This document shows positions 45,319-58,823 of a stretch of DNA of 64,000 bases, one piece after another. Location: assembly GCF_001723175.1 (NCBI RefSeq), contig NC_064652.1, positions 2,790,001-2,854,000 of the forward strand. Reading direction: 5' to 3'. Origin of the DNA: Penicillium oxalicum. Its lineage: Eukaryota > Ascomycota > Eurotiomycetes > Eurotiales > Aspergillaceae. Position 1 is the first letter of the stretch. Each line of letters begins with the position of its first letter. Below the pieces are notes generated by a model. It did no database searches, was not told the DNA's origin, and saw nothing but the letters and a program-made list of their open reading frames with translations. The translations under genes were made by a program, and so were the position numbers.

Positions 45319-46933
45319 ATGAGCTGCTCCGTATGCAGCTCAGCCCACTCCCGCCAGCCGTTACTGTGCCCGACGTGTGCCCGCAATCACCTGTATCCGC
45401 TGCGTCTTGAAAATGCCCAGATTCTCTTGGAGAAGGAGAGACTCGGCCAGGAGATAGCAGCTGCTGTTGCTCATGAAAGTACTCCACAAACTCAGTCCAC
45501 GCCCAAGCAGGTTCATTCGAGTCAAAATCAAAGCTCTCCGGCCTGGGCTCTTCAAGTATTATCCAGTCGCCAGGCGTCGTCCTCCGCCAGAAAGGATGAT
45601 TTTCAGCGGCAGGTTGACATATTGAAAGATGAGATCAAGGCCAAAAGGATAGATATTTTGGAGCGTCAAGCGCTGTTATCTCGAAGACGTTCCGATGCTG
45701 AATCGGCACAATACGAACTGGCGGAGCGGGAGGCTTCCGTCTTGACCAACATTCAGAACACGACGAAGAGGACCGAGCACCTGTGGCATACCCTTCATAG
45801 CAAGACTGCAGAGGCACGTATTTTTCTTTGTCGTGAGGCAGCCCACTTGTACGGGTTGAGACAGCGGACCTCCAAAAGAAGTGATGGCCGGCATAGCTAT
45901 GTACTTGGTGGTCTAGGGATAATCGACCTGAAAGACCTGAATGGTATGCCCGGCCCAGCGTCTGTCCATGTTCGAAATGTTGCTAACCCGTTGAATAGGC
46001 GCAAGTCCCGTGCAAATATCTACCTCGCTCTCGAACGTTGCCCGCCTGTTGGTCCTCGTCTCTCACTACCTTTCATTGAGACTGCCCGCGGAAATCACCT
46101 TGCCTCACCGAAATCATCCTACTGCGACCATCTATACTCTTGCTGCATCGTACAATTCCCGAAATCTCTCTCACGGATCCGAAGATTCTTATACTGTCCC
46201 AAGCAATCCCGCGGGATCGAGAACCGAACCTCGAGCTCGCACCCACCCACGCCCGCGACCGCTCTTTATCGACACACCCCTCCCACGTCTAGCCAAAGAA
46301 GACCCTGGCACTTATGCACTGTTTGTGGAAGGTGTTTCACTCCTTGCTTGGGACGTGGCCTGGTTGTGCAGGACACAAGGTATCAACTTGAACTCCGACT
46401 CCTGGGAGGATATCTGTAACATTGGGAAGGGGATGTGGCAGCTACTCGTCGCTCCGCCAGCGCCAGCATCCACATTGATGCGAGCGTTTGCGGGTCGAGA
46501 CACGCAGAAAATAAAGCCCACTAAGGATTCGCCGCAAACTACCATACAACGCACCAAATCTTTTCCCATGCTTGGACATTATTCCCATGGTACGGCCCAC
46601 TCGTTCCTCGCGGCATCGGAAGGGGTGGAGTTCATGCGGACATGGAAGCTACCCACGCCGACCAGAATTGCAGATAAATTGAAAGCTACACTCCTGGGAG
46701 AAATGGCAAGTGCAGAATGGGAAGTCCTCGACGAAAAAGAATGGTTTGAGGGCAATGCAGATGCCCAAAAGCAAAAGGCACTGGATTCGCACGATACGAC
46801 TGGTCAGTCGTCTACTTCCACAGTCACGCCAGGCGAGAGCGCTACGGGACAACAGCAAGGTTCCGTGCGGGCGACAGAGGAAGGTCGTCGGCCGAAAGGT
46901 ACCAGTGGATGGACAAAACTCAACAATCGATAG
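45319..46933 (+). CDS. atg14: Atg14/Vps38 (UVRAG-like) subunit of the PI3-kinase complex
   Basis: Exons 45319-45943 and 45999-46933 encode 519 residues; the 55-nt intron has a TGCTAAC branch. The ATG at 45319 begins MSCSVCSSAH, and the N-terminus has paired cysteines (CSVC and CPTC 15 residues apart), the mark of Atg14-type proteins. Coiled-coil follows (about residues 40-60 and 100-175, for example LKDEIKAKRIDILERQALLSRRR). Then comes the Atg14/Vps38 core with LRLPAEITLPHRNHPTATIY, EGVSLLAWDVAWLCRTQG and ICNIGKGMWQLL. The C-terminus is disordered and ends GTSGWTKLNNR. Atg14 directs the Vps34-Vps15-Vps30 lipid kinase to the autophagosome site; its relative Vps38 directs it to endosomes. The cysteine pairs favour Atg14. 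Confidence 0.82.
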
Positions 46934-47536
46934 GTTGTTCCATTAAGCATTCGAGCAATTGCTGGCTCCATGGACGTTTTTTTTTATCGAAGCATCTGCC
47001 ATACTATTAGAGTATCCCAGCGCAACAGATCTGATTGGTGAAACTACAATGTCATCCAAGTGTTCTTTGTGGTTTACTCTTCGGTCTTATCCTGTTTCTT
47101 TCCAATAATTAAATCACAACTCCTCGGCTCTGTAACCACTATGCATTCATCATCAGTCAGCAGATAATGTGTGAGCATCATCGGTACAAATTCTTGTCCT
47201 GGACCTTCAACACAACTTCGTGAAACAGCGCGGCCCGCATACGGCGTTACTAAGCCGCGATAAGTCGGCAGATCGGCCCAGGCTTGCTGTTCTCGGATCG
47301 AAAGTGATAAGACGCATGGCCCGCCGAACACCGACCGAATTTCGTCAAATCATGAGCTCCTACAACTAGCACTCAGCTCCAACTACACGGGCCTGGCTCT
47401 TTTACTTTGTGCTTTTGGAGCGGCTATTCGATTGAACTAGTCTTCGAGACTGTACCACATCCACGCCTCCCCGGGAAAACGTGCGCTGGTGATGCGATCT
47501 GGACATTAGCGGCATTCTGAGTCTCCCATTCTAAAG
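46934..47536. promoter_or_regulatory. Spacer with 5' region of the ZIP transporter gene
   Basis: This 603-bp spacer lies between two same-strand genes. It contains a possible 17-codon upstream frame (ATG 47316, TAG 47367-47369) that could sit in the ZIP leader. A minus-strand frame of 85 codons at 47074-47331 has no ATG and no partner exon. Confidence 0.4.
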
Positions 47537-49133
47537 ATGCCGAATGCCCACACGTGGCAGGATGCAGGCCTGGGGTCAATGGGTGAGTTGACTGTGCTCT
47601 CCACTCTATCCAAGTCTCAAGATCATCATGGCTTACTCTACCCGATCCCAGACCTCAAGCGGGCTCTCTCTTCCATCTCCGACATCCCTGAATCACTATT
47701 GAGGGCAGAGCTTCAACGACGAAATGACGCTCGATCTTCAGACCCGGCTGACGGTTCCCCCAGCTGTGGCTCAGGTCAAAGGGGCGATTACAATACTGGT
47801 CTTCATGTCATGGCTCTCTTCCTCATTCTTGGACTGAGCACATTCGGTGCGTTGCAGCCTAGAGGGGGTTCAAAACTCCCGTCACGGCTCCCCTGATGCT
47901 GGTGCTGATACACAATTGCAGGATACGTGTGAGTATGCTGACAGTTGTGACCTTGTAGCTTGTTCGTTCCCCGTTCTCGCGCGCCGGTTTCCTGGCCTTC
48001 CGATTCCTCGACGCTTTCTCTTCATTTCCAGACATTTCGGGACAGGAGTTTTGATTGCGACGGCTTTTGTCCATCTGCTTCCCACGGCATTCGTCTCGTT
48101 GACCGACCCGTGTCTCCCGCGGTTTTGGAGCCGGACCTATCGTGCCATGGCAGGCTTCGTGGCCATGATCTCGGTGTTTGCTGTGGTGTTAGTGGAGATG
48201 TTCTTCGCAATGAAAGGCGCGGGCCATGTGCATGGAACTGATTATGATACGTTAATGGGAGACCTTGGCCGTGACTCCATGGATGATTTCCAGAACAACG
48301 AGTCAAGCTATGGACATTTGGGAGCTCGGAGCCCATCAACCAGCGGTTTCATGGAAGGCACTCGGCAGAGCGATCAAGGTGTCTCTCAAAGAGATTCCGG
48401 CTCTTCGCAGGAATTCAATCGCGCCTCGTTGGGTGTGACACGCTCGAAAAGAGAGCAGGGCGATTTAAGTGAGGAAAGTGACGATGATATCGAAGGTCTT
48501 GACCCATACGCCGACAACATCCCCATCAATGGACGAGCCGCACAATCTCTACACCCTCGCGCAAGTCGCCGGCCAGCGACAGGTGATTCAAATTTCCAGC
48601 CTCATGATGAAATGGGCTCGCCGCTGCAGAACCCTCAACGGCAACTCCTTCAGTGTCTACTTCTGGAAGCCGGAATCCTGTTTCACAGCATCTTCATCGG
48701 AATGGCTCTCAGTGTCGCAACGGGCACTTCCTTCGTGGTCCTCCTGATCGCCATCAGTTTCCACCAGACTTTTGAAGGCTTTGCTTTGGGATCGCGAATC
48801 GCTTCGCTTATCCCCGATCTCTTCTCCCCTTCATCAGCGAAACCGTGGCTTATGTGCCTGGCGTATGGAACGACAACTCCTATCGGCCAAGCCATTGGGC
48901 TGGTGCTGCATAATATGTATGATCCTGCTAGCGCTACGGGTCTGCTGATGGTGGGTATTACCAATGCGATCAGTAGTGGCTTGCTGCTGTTTGCGGGCCT
49001 GGTCGAGTTGCTGGCCGAGGACTTTTTGAGTGAGTCGAGCTATGCCACGTTGAAAGGGAGAAGGCGTGTCGAAGCTTGTATATCAGTTGCTTGTGGGGCG
49101 CTTCTTATGGCCTTTGTGGGTGCATTTGCATGA
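47537..49133 (+). CDS. ZIP-family zinc/iron transporter
   Basis: Exons 47537-47846 and 47959-49133 encode 494 residues; the 112-nt intron joins STF to ACSFPV in frame. The first ~90 residues are hydrophilic, then GLHVMALFLILGLSTF forms the first span. The HFGTGVLIATAFVHLLP span follows, then a long acidic, serine-rich cytosolic loop (about residues 220-320, with SEESDDDIEGLDPYADN). The metal-path helices are EAGILFHSIFIGMAL and SFHQTFEGFALGSRI. Histidine and glutamate at those sites are the ZIP metal ligands. The protein imports divalent metal, usually zinc, across the plasma or an organelle membrane. The substrate cannot be decided from sequence. The loop is less histidine-rich than in typical Zrt1-type proteins. 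Confidence 0.93.
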
Positions 49134-49664
49134 TTTAAAAGTGATGAACTTTCTTGCTAGAACATATGTGGATTCATGCCTCCTTCTCCTCCAGGCTGAT
49201 TATATGTAACAAAAGAAATACATATACTACAATCCTCATACTTGAATGGGGTAATGGGTCAGTCGGGAGGAAATGAAACGAAACGCTAGAAGCATTCAAG
49301 ATCCTGCCAGTGTCTCGAAATGGCAGGCTGTCTGTGAGAGACAAAAAAAACCACCGATCGGTATTATGAGGTTCGGCGTCCCCACTGATTCTACCGCAAT
49401 CTTGAGGCAAAGCTTAGGACAAATTATACGACTCGTATTTAGTTGTGGTGCTTTTGCTTTTTATTTGAATCTGGATATCTTGGATTTGAAATTAAATCTA
49501 TCGGCTTGCTTTGAGGTCTTCATGCCAGCTCAGACAGAATGCGTATAACTATATGTATATGTGTAGGTGTATCGAGCGATCCACATCTTTTGGGGGAAAT
49601 CGCCACAAAGTCTTAAAAACTTTGAGAATCATGTCATGTCGGTTCGTCATAAGGAAGCATTTGC
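49134..49664. other. Convergent 3' intergenic region (ZIP / erg10)
   Basis: This 531-bp tail-to-tail spacer is AT-rich and has no coding frame I can support. Confidence 0.5.
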
Positions 49665-51162
<1,498 letters not shown>

Positions 51163-51640
51163 TTTGAGGGAAATGAAATTCGAAGAAAGAGGGTACAGGG
51201 TAATGATGCAAAGAGGTTGTTGAATAACAAGAGGGGAAGAAGCCAAGTCCAAGGGGCTATGGGCTTGACATATAAATAAAGGCAAAGTGGGGAGTGAGGA
51301 GCTGTACGGTGTAGGCACGAGTACTTCGAGTACCATTCACCATTTTGTGTCTGGCGGGTACTTTGAGCCGCTACGGGGGTGCTTCGTGGATGGTAAGTAC
51401 CGCGTGCAACTGCGCACGACGGGTGTCAGCCCGCAGCCCGTAACTCACCAGTCGATGAGCAGCTCTCCCGATTTCAATATTTTTTTGATACCGACCGCCT
51501 GCATTCTGCCGGTCCCATCCAGGCTGGACCCACCGAAAGTTGCAAGCCTTCCCATTCTCCGCCGTCACACGCCAGTTGCTTGGGGACTCTGCGGTTGATA
51601 CTTTGTTTTCTTTCCACAAATCAACACGACCTGGCCCATC
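51163..51640. promoter_or_regulatory. Divergent promoter: erg10 / snu114
   Basis: This 478-bp spacer has a TATAAATA element near 51270, about 110 bp upstream of erg10 and 370 bp upstream of snu114. A small inverted repeat GTACT-TCG-AGTAC lies near 51321-51333. Use by either gene is inferred. Confidence 0.55.
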
Positions 51641-54600
51641 ATGGATGACCTCTACGATGAGTGAGCTTGAGAATCCAAGAACCACGCTCATGGTGCAACT
51701 GTGTGCTAACAACGGCTCTCTCCCAGGTTCGGCAATTACATCGGCGAAGCCGAGTCCGATGAGGAGCAGCAGGACCAGGTTCCCCAGGCCTTCAAATTTG
51801 ACGAGGCCTTTGATGATGATGAAGAGGAGGAGGAGGAAGTAAATGATCAGCAATTGATGGAGGTAGACGGTAAGACCAATGCGCAATCTGTGGCAACAAG
51901 ATGAAATGGAACTCGGTTTCTTGAGTGCAAAGATGCTAACCTGCGCCTCGCGCACAGAGGGTCCCTCGAATGCGGTCATTTTACACGAAGACAAGCAATA
52001 CTACCCCAGCGCACAACAAGTATACGGCGCCGATGTCGAGACTATGGTTCAAGAGGAAGATGCGCAGCCGCTGTCCGAGCCGATCATCGCGCCTGTTCAA
52101 AAGAAGAAATTTGCGATTGCAGAAACGGAGCTTCCCCCAGTCTATTTTTCCCGAGAGTTCATGTCAGATTTGCTCAATTTCCCGGACCAAATACGAAATG
52201 TTGCCCTGGTGGGTCATTTGCACCACGGCAAGACAGCCTTCATGGACATGCTGGTGCGACAAACACATGACCTTTCTGCAAGATTAGAGAAACGCCAGGG
52301 CAAGCGCAAGGAGGAGCAGCTCCGGTATACGGACGTTCATTTCCTGGAACGGGAGAGAGGCGTGTCCATCAAAGCAGCGCCAATGAGCTTGGTGCTCCAA
52401 GGAACCAAGGGCAAATCCCACCTGGTCAATATCATCGATACCCCCGGCCATGTGAACTTTGTGGATGAGGTAGCTGCGTCGATCCGCCTAGTGGATGGTG
52501 TCATTCTCGTGGTGGACGTGGTGGAGGGTGTGCAGGCGAACACTGAGCAAATTGTTCGACACGCGGTTCTGGAAGATCTCCCTTTGACTTTGGTGGTGAA
52601 CAAGATGGACCGTCTTATTCTGGAACTGAAGCTTCCCCCCAACGACGCCTACTTCAAGCTGAAACATGTCATTGAAGAAGTCAACACTCTCATTGAGAGT
52701 ATTGTGCCTGGCCAAGGCGAACGACGACGACTGAGCCCCGAGAAGGGTAACGTCGCATTTGCATCTAGTTCTATGAACTGGTGCTTTACATTGGAATCCT
52801 TTGCGCGCATGTATGCGGACACCTACCCGAAATTAGATTCCGCTGAATTTGCTGCTCGCCTCTGGGGTGATATCTTCTACAATCCTCGGAGTCGGAAGTT
52901 CACTCGCAAGGGTGTGGAGGAGAACTCAAAACGAGCCTTTGTGAAATTCATCCTAGAGCCTATCTACAAGCTCTATTCGCACACCATCAGTGAGAGCCCG
53001 GAGGATCTGAAGCGCACGCTGGCGAGCGTAGGCGTCTTCCTGAAGCCATCGCAACTGAAGACCGATGCCGCTGAACTGCTAAGACTGGTGTGTGATCAAT
53101 TTTTCGGACCCCCTACTGGATTCGTGGATATGCTCGTGCAACATATTCCCTCTCCCGTGGAAGGCTCTCGGCGAATGTTGGAACGATATTACACCGGTCC
53201 CACAGACACCAAGGTTGCGGCATCCATGTCCGCGTGCGATCAGGATGGACCTTTGGTCGTGCACGTGACAAAGCTCTTCAATACTGTCGATGCTAGCGGC
53301 TTCAATTCTTTCGGTCGTATCATGAGCGGTACCGCTCGACCTGGGCAGCAAGTCCGAGTCTTGGGAGAAGGCTACACTCCCGAAGACGAGGAGGACATGG
53401 TGATTGCCACCATCTCCGAGACCTGGATCGCCGAGACGTGCTACAACATCTCCACAGACGGCGTGCCTGCAGGTAACTGGGTTCTCCTGGGCGGTGTCGA
53501 CAACTCCATCGTGAAGACGGCAACGCTTGTCCCCTTGAAACTCGAGGATGATGAAGAACCATACATTTTCCGTCCTATTCGTCATATGACCGAATCCGTC
53601 TTCAAGGTCGCTGTGGAGCCTGTGAACCCCTCCGAACTTCCCAAGATGCTGGATGGGTTAAGAAAAGTTAACAAGAGTTATCCTCTGATCGCCACAAAGG
53701 TGGAAGAGTCCGGAGAGCACATCGTATTGGGAACGGGTGAACTCTACATGGACTGCGTGCTCCATGACCTTCGACGACTGTATTCGGAGATGGAGATCAA
53801 GGTGTCCGACCCGGTGACGCGTTTCTGTGAGACGGTGGTCGAGACGTCGGCTATCATGTGTTACTCTATCACACCCAACAAGAAAAACAAGATTACCATG
53901 ATCGCCGAGCCACTCGACGAGGGTATTGCTGAGGATATCGAGAGCGGGAAAGTCAGTATCAAGGATCCGATTCGCAAGGTAGCGCGTTACTTTGAGGACA
54001 ATTACGATTGGGACAAGCTTGCGGCCCGCAGCATATGGGCGTTTGGTCCGGAGGAGATGGGGCCCAACATCCTACAAGATGACACATTGCCTTCGCAGGT
54101 GGATAAGAAGCTCCTTGGGACTGTGCGGGACTCGATCACCCAGGGTTTCAGCTGGGGTACGAGAGAAGGTCCCCTATGTGAAGAACGTGAGTTTGGTCCC
54201 CCTTTAAACCCTCTGGCTTGCTTTTTTTTCCTTTTTTTTTTCGTCTTTGCGCGAAGCTGTGGACTGACTTTTTCTAGCTATCCGAAACACCAAATTCAGA
54301 CTCACGGATGTGTCACTGGCGGATCAAGCCATTTATCGTGGCGGCGGTCAAATCATTCCGACTGCCCGTCGAGCCGTGTATTCCTCGTTCCTGATGGCCT
54401 CCCCCCGGCTCATGGAGCCCATCTATTCATGCACAATGACCGGTCCCGCCGACGCGGTTGCCTCGGTATACACCGTCCTCTCCCGGCGCCGTGGTCACGT
54501 CCTGTCGGACGGGCCCATCGCCGGTACGCCGCTCTACTCCGTTCGGGGACTCATCCCCGTGATCGACTCATTTGGTTTCGAGACCGATTTACGAATTCAC

Positions 54601-54840
54601 ACACAAGGTCAGGCCATGGTGAGTCTTGTGTTTGACAAGTGGAGCGTCGTTCCTGGGGATCCGTTGGATCGGGACGTCAAGCTGAAGCCTCTGGAGGTGG
54701 CGAGTGCCATGGCCACTGCACGAGACTTTGTGTTGAAGACCCGCCGGCGCAAGGGTCTGGCGGAGGACGTGACGGTCAGTAAGTTTTTGGAACCGGAATT
54801 GTGGAAGGGGTTGCAGGAAAGCGGCGTTTTGGATTCATGA
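51641..54840 (+). CDS. snu114: U5 snRNP GTPase Snu114/Cwf10 (EF-2-like)
   Basis: Four exons: 51641-51660, 51727-51869, 51958-54186 and 54278-54840. They encode 984 residues, the normal length. The acidic N-terminus (MDDLYDEFGNYIGEAESDEE) is typical of the family. The GTPase domain shows GHLHHGKTAF (P-loop, near residue 140), RERGVSIK (switch I), DTPGHVNFVDE and NKMDR. It is followed by EF-2-like domains II to V, including FGRIMSGTARPGQ, GTGELYMDCVLHDLR and WAFGPEEMGPN. Snu114 controls Brr2 helicase during spliceosome activation and release. Two of the three introns lie within the first 320 bases, and intron 2 has a GCTAAC branch. The frame is intact throughout. Confidence 0.97.
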
Positions 54841-55443
54841 TTACGGCGACTGGTGTGCATACCACGATCGTGTGTCTTTCTCCGTGTAATATTAAAGCCC
54901 GCCCCCCTAAAAAAAACAAGACGTGTTCTTTGAATAGGGAGATAGGGAGGTCATTTTCTTTTCCCTTGTTCTAGGAAAGATAGTTTGTGTTCCACGGGTA
55001 GGATGCCCTAGGACGAGAGTCAGGTCGTTCTGTAGACGTCGGATGGACGTTGCCCACACAGGGTACATTGTCCGGTATACGCTATTTTGAATATATCGTG
55101 TAAGAGAATGATGCATATGTAGATTTTCTGGCACTTTGAAAACACATCCCACAATTTCTATCCAAGCTCAGTATGTCCTAATGATAGTACAAGGAATGTG
55201 ATTGGTTTTTTTTATCTTCCCAATCGCCTTGACGTTCAACCACCTCCCTTCTTACAGCCAATGGACAGACACGTCCATGTAAACAGGCAGGGTCAACGTA
55301 CATATGCAAAAGGTATCAAAGTACCCTCGAGCACTTTTGAGGCAGAGGGGAAATGCAAGATTAAAGAAATGAGAGAGAGAAAGAAAAAAAATCAAGAAAA
55401 ATAAATCAACATTCATCAAACATGAGTAATTCAATCCTTATCA
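54841..55443. other. Convergent 3' intergenic region (snu114 / cia2)
   Basis: This 603-bp tail-to-tail spacer contains A-rich stretches near 54908 and 55382 and has no supported coding frame. Confidence 0.5.
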
Positions 55444-56344
55444 TCATTGACAAGTCTCCATCATTTTGGCAATGACCTGCATCAAGGCCCCATTCTCCAA
55501 CGCCGCTGCGACCCGTTCCTTATCCCCCAGCTGCTTATTCACCTCGTCCCCAGTACTATGCGTGCCTTCTTTGATGCGCACGTCAACCCGGAAGCGGGGT
55601 GGAAGGGACTGCTCCAACCGGACTCGGACTCCAAGTCCAATCACGGTGGCCAAACTGCAGTGCGTGATGGTGGGAGTGATCAGCACGGTGACCGTTTGGA
55701 GGGGCGAGTTGGGGACCGTGGGGAGAGTGGGTTGGATGGATATATCTGGTAGTGAGACGACGGCTAATTCGCCGAGGGACAGGGGATGTTCGGGGTCGGA
55801 GATGTTTTTGATGAGATCTACAAATAGATTAGCGGGGAGAAAAGGAGGGAGGAGGGAGGAGGAGATGCAAGCCAGTGGGCACTATGAATAGATTGATCGA
55901 CTTGGAGAGTAATTATAGCAAAGACGGGGGGATGGCGGAGGCGGGCCGGGAGGGCTGCATGAGAGAGGAGACGCAATCGATGCATCTCATCGCGATGTGG
56001 CCCCCCCAAGGGATCCGCGCGCACACGGAGAGGCGGCAGTGGAGGTAAGACCAGAAGACGATGAAGAATGGGGAAGATGTTGGGGAGGGGAAATAACATA
56101 GTATTCTGAAAAAATAAAAAAAAGGCAGATCGGGGGGCATACCATATATTTCTTGTTCATCAATGGGTTCCTCGAGCAAATCTTCATCACCTTCTGAATC
56201 CGAGGAGAGGAAATCGGTGGATTGGGGAACTGCGGCGAAGATGCCGAGCTCATGATCGCCTTGCTTCTTTTCCGAGGACCGTGATCGCGTGGGCAGATCT
56301 GCGGCACTGAGGATGGTAGGGTTGGAGTTTTGAACTTCTGCCAT
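55444..56344 (-). CDS. cia2: MIP18/Cia2-type cytosolic iron-sulfur assembly protein (DUF59)
   Basis: Exons 56143-56344 and 55444-55817 encode 191 residues. The start at 56344 gives MAEVQNSNPTILSAADLP, then an acidic segment (SSDSEGDEDLLEEPIDEQEIYD). The DUF59 core follows: ISDPEHPLSLGELAVV, ITPTITHCSLATVIGLGVRVRL, KEGTHSTGDEVNKQLGDKERVAAALEN, ending AKMMETCQ with the conserved C-terminal cysteine. Cia2 works with Cia1 and Met18 to deliver Fe-S clusters to nuclear and cytosolic enzymes such as DNA polymerases and helicases. The single intron is 325 nt, by far the longest of the compact region, and C-rich. A dense group of GATA motifs sits 130-250 bp upstream of the start. Confidence 0.93.
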
Positions 56345-56473
56345 GTTGAGACTGTGGATTCTAAAAAACAAAAAATTTCTTGACTCCCTGGGCGTCGTGT
56401 AGTTTGGCAGGGGTATAGGGATGGCGGAGCGCGTGGCTTTGGAGCAGGTCTCTCTCTGATGATTGGAATGAGG

Positions 56474-56595
56474 TGATAATCGTCCACTTCCAGCCCCCGG
56501 AGTTAATCATCGGAGATGAATCGAGAGGGGCAAATGCACACGTGATGATAATCGATAAGTGATAAGAGATGGCACCGGGGTGGGCCCTCGATAAG
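56474..56595. promoter_or_regulatory. GATA motif cluster upstream of cia2
   Basis: GATA-type hexamers occur at 56474 (TGATAAT), 56546 (TGATAAT), 56553 (CGATAAG), 56560 (TGATAAG) and 56589 (CGATAAG). Three are back-to-back in 21 bases. They lie 130-250 bp upstream of the Fe-S assembly gene. Iron (SreA) or nitrogen (AreA) GATA factors are candidates. Confidence 0.45.
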
Positions 56596-58809
56596 CAACA
56601 GCAAGCAACGATGCCCGTGGAGCCCCCGAAACGCGGAATTCGACCACAGAGCGGCTCTCAAATCACGTGGTATCAAGCCTTGCCCTTTTCGGGGGATCCT
56701 CGGCTATTCGTCCCACACGGTCAGGGCATTGACACCGTATACACGTAACAATACGTGGAATTGTTTTGTCCAGGCTGTGAACGACAGACATGCCTCGGGT
56801 TTAGTGCGTGCAGTTGAGACCAACCCTCCACGTCCCCCGCCCAGAGTTGACCCCTGGCCGTCATGACATCCCGACCAAGATCCATGCTCGATCGTCCGAT
56901 GAGATTGCTGACCAAATCGTATGGGCCACTGGGGCGTGGTCGTTGATGCTCTCCGGCCCCTACAGTTCCGACTTGGGCGGATGGCAAAGAGATGTCGGTC
57001 AAATCAAGTCCCCTCCCCCGTTCACGAATGGAACAGGTTGGATGGCCGCTGGAGCCAGTGGCCACACCCATGGAGAATCGTTGGCTTCATCCGCGATCGA
57101 AGATTATCCACCATCTGTTGGAGGCATGCTCTCTCTCTTCTCGTGCCCACTTCTCCGCCACTCGGGAATCATCGCCGATCGAGGAGCCTTGCTATTCTTA
57201 TGTTGCTCCCGTTTCTACCATGATTCAATAAGCATGATGCCTGGACGCGGAGTCCATCCCGTGGACAGTACATTTTCCATGACGGAAACCAGGAAAGAGA
57301 GACACCCGAGTTCACGTCTAGAATACGAACAAGAGTAAAGGCCCCCCTCCCAAGCCTTTACAAACGTCGATCTTCTGTGGAAAGTCAAAATCACTGCATG
57401 CACCCCCGCTATTTCGGAAGAACCTCGCAAGCTAACAGTGCGGTATTTACCGTTAGTCTGGCACTAGAGAGGGGGGGAGAGAGAGAGAGACAGGGCCAGA
57501 AAGATCGACGAAAGCGTTGGTTGAAACCTGGCTAGGTTGCATAATTTGGCGCGTGTGGGTAAGCAACACCCTGCAGGTGGGTACTTGGGTCCCCTGGAAA
57601 ATTATACCTGCGTGGCTTCCAGGACAAGTGAACGAATTACTCCTTGGTGAGGAGTCCTGACTAAGGAGTCCTCATCGCTCGTCCTGACTCACTGGTCAAT
57701 TGAGAGCACCTGTGCCAACCGTGAGGCCGGGGGACGTAAGGCCCGTGGCGAGAGTATACGAAGCCATCGGGTACGATTGTAGGACTATATTCCCTTCCCC
57801 TATTCACATTGTCGCCCATTCTCTCCCACTCCCTCCAAAACATCGAGACAAGATGTGTCGAGTTCCGAGTCGACCAAGGCAAATAGATTAAAGTGCAATA
57901 ATCCAGAGGCGCCGAGTTCATCCGTGCATGATGTCCGTGGCGGAAAGAATACAGCCGGTGGGAGCCCGAGAGGCCGGGGCCCTGCTTGCATCCTGGTCGT
58001 CCCGCCGGTCAATTAAATTGACTTTGGATTGACGCGGTCTACAGGACGCTAGGCACCGTTTAAGGTAAGTATGCACTAGGCACTCAGGATTGCCCCAGTG
58101 ATCGTAGCGCTTTGACTTGACCATCGTCGTTCGGCATTTGACCTAGCGGTGTCCACATCGTAGTATGAGTAGGGCAGCGATGGCGACGTGTGCCACAGGC
58201 TGGCAAAAGTATGGAATTATAAACGAGCAAAGTCATTGGCTTTTTGTTTGGCTGTTCATTTGATCTTGGCGTTGCATGTGACAAAGTGCCCCCTTCTCTC
58301 TCCCTCTCTTGCCCAGTGTCCGATGATGCAGTGGACGCTACCTCCATTCATCCCAGACCAAGTCATCCAGACATGCTTCTAGCACCTCGCGCCTTGAGCA
58401 CTCACATACAACCCCCCTCCCCCCAAATAATAATATCGAGTCTGTTGTACGATGAGGAGATGTTTTCTTTCTCCCTATTATATTCCATCCGTCCATTCAA
58501 GTTTGCCCACTTCATCCCCAAAGTTCCGAGGTAGCCTATCCGGGCCATCCCTGTCCATCTGGAGTCTGACGACGAGATTGGTTTCAATGGATATCGCAAC
58601 ACTGCTCACTTCCCCTGTTGCCTGGTATAAGATGATGAAATCCTAGCCTACACGTCTCAGGAGTGAGGCAAAGGCAACTCTCGTGAGATTTGGTGCCGCC
58701 GAATACGAGGAATCCACAGAGTCGCGAAATTACCTAGGTTCTTTGGGCGTGTCGGGATATTCTGAGCAAATTGCAGGATGCATATCGGAGTAGGTGGCAA
58801 GGTGAAGCC

Positions 58810-58823
58810 GGGGGGGGGGGGGG
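58810..58823 (+). repeat. 14-base G run
   Basis: Uninterrupted G homopolymer in noncoding DNA. Confidence 0.9.

Noticed and set aside
47074..47331. 85-codon minus-strand frame in the gap before the ZIP gene
   Set aside because: It has no ATG start, no upstream exon with a fitting junction, and no family I recognise. Its charged C-terminus is the only gene-like sign.
57650..57672. Direct repeat AGGAGTCCT separated by 5 bp
   Set aside because: It is too short to be a transposon footprint and has no inverted ends or gene nearby.
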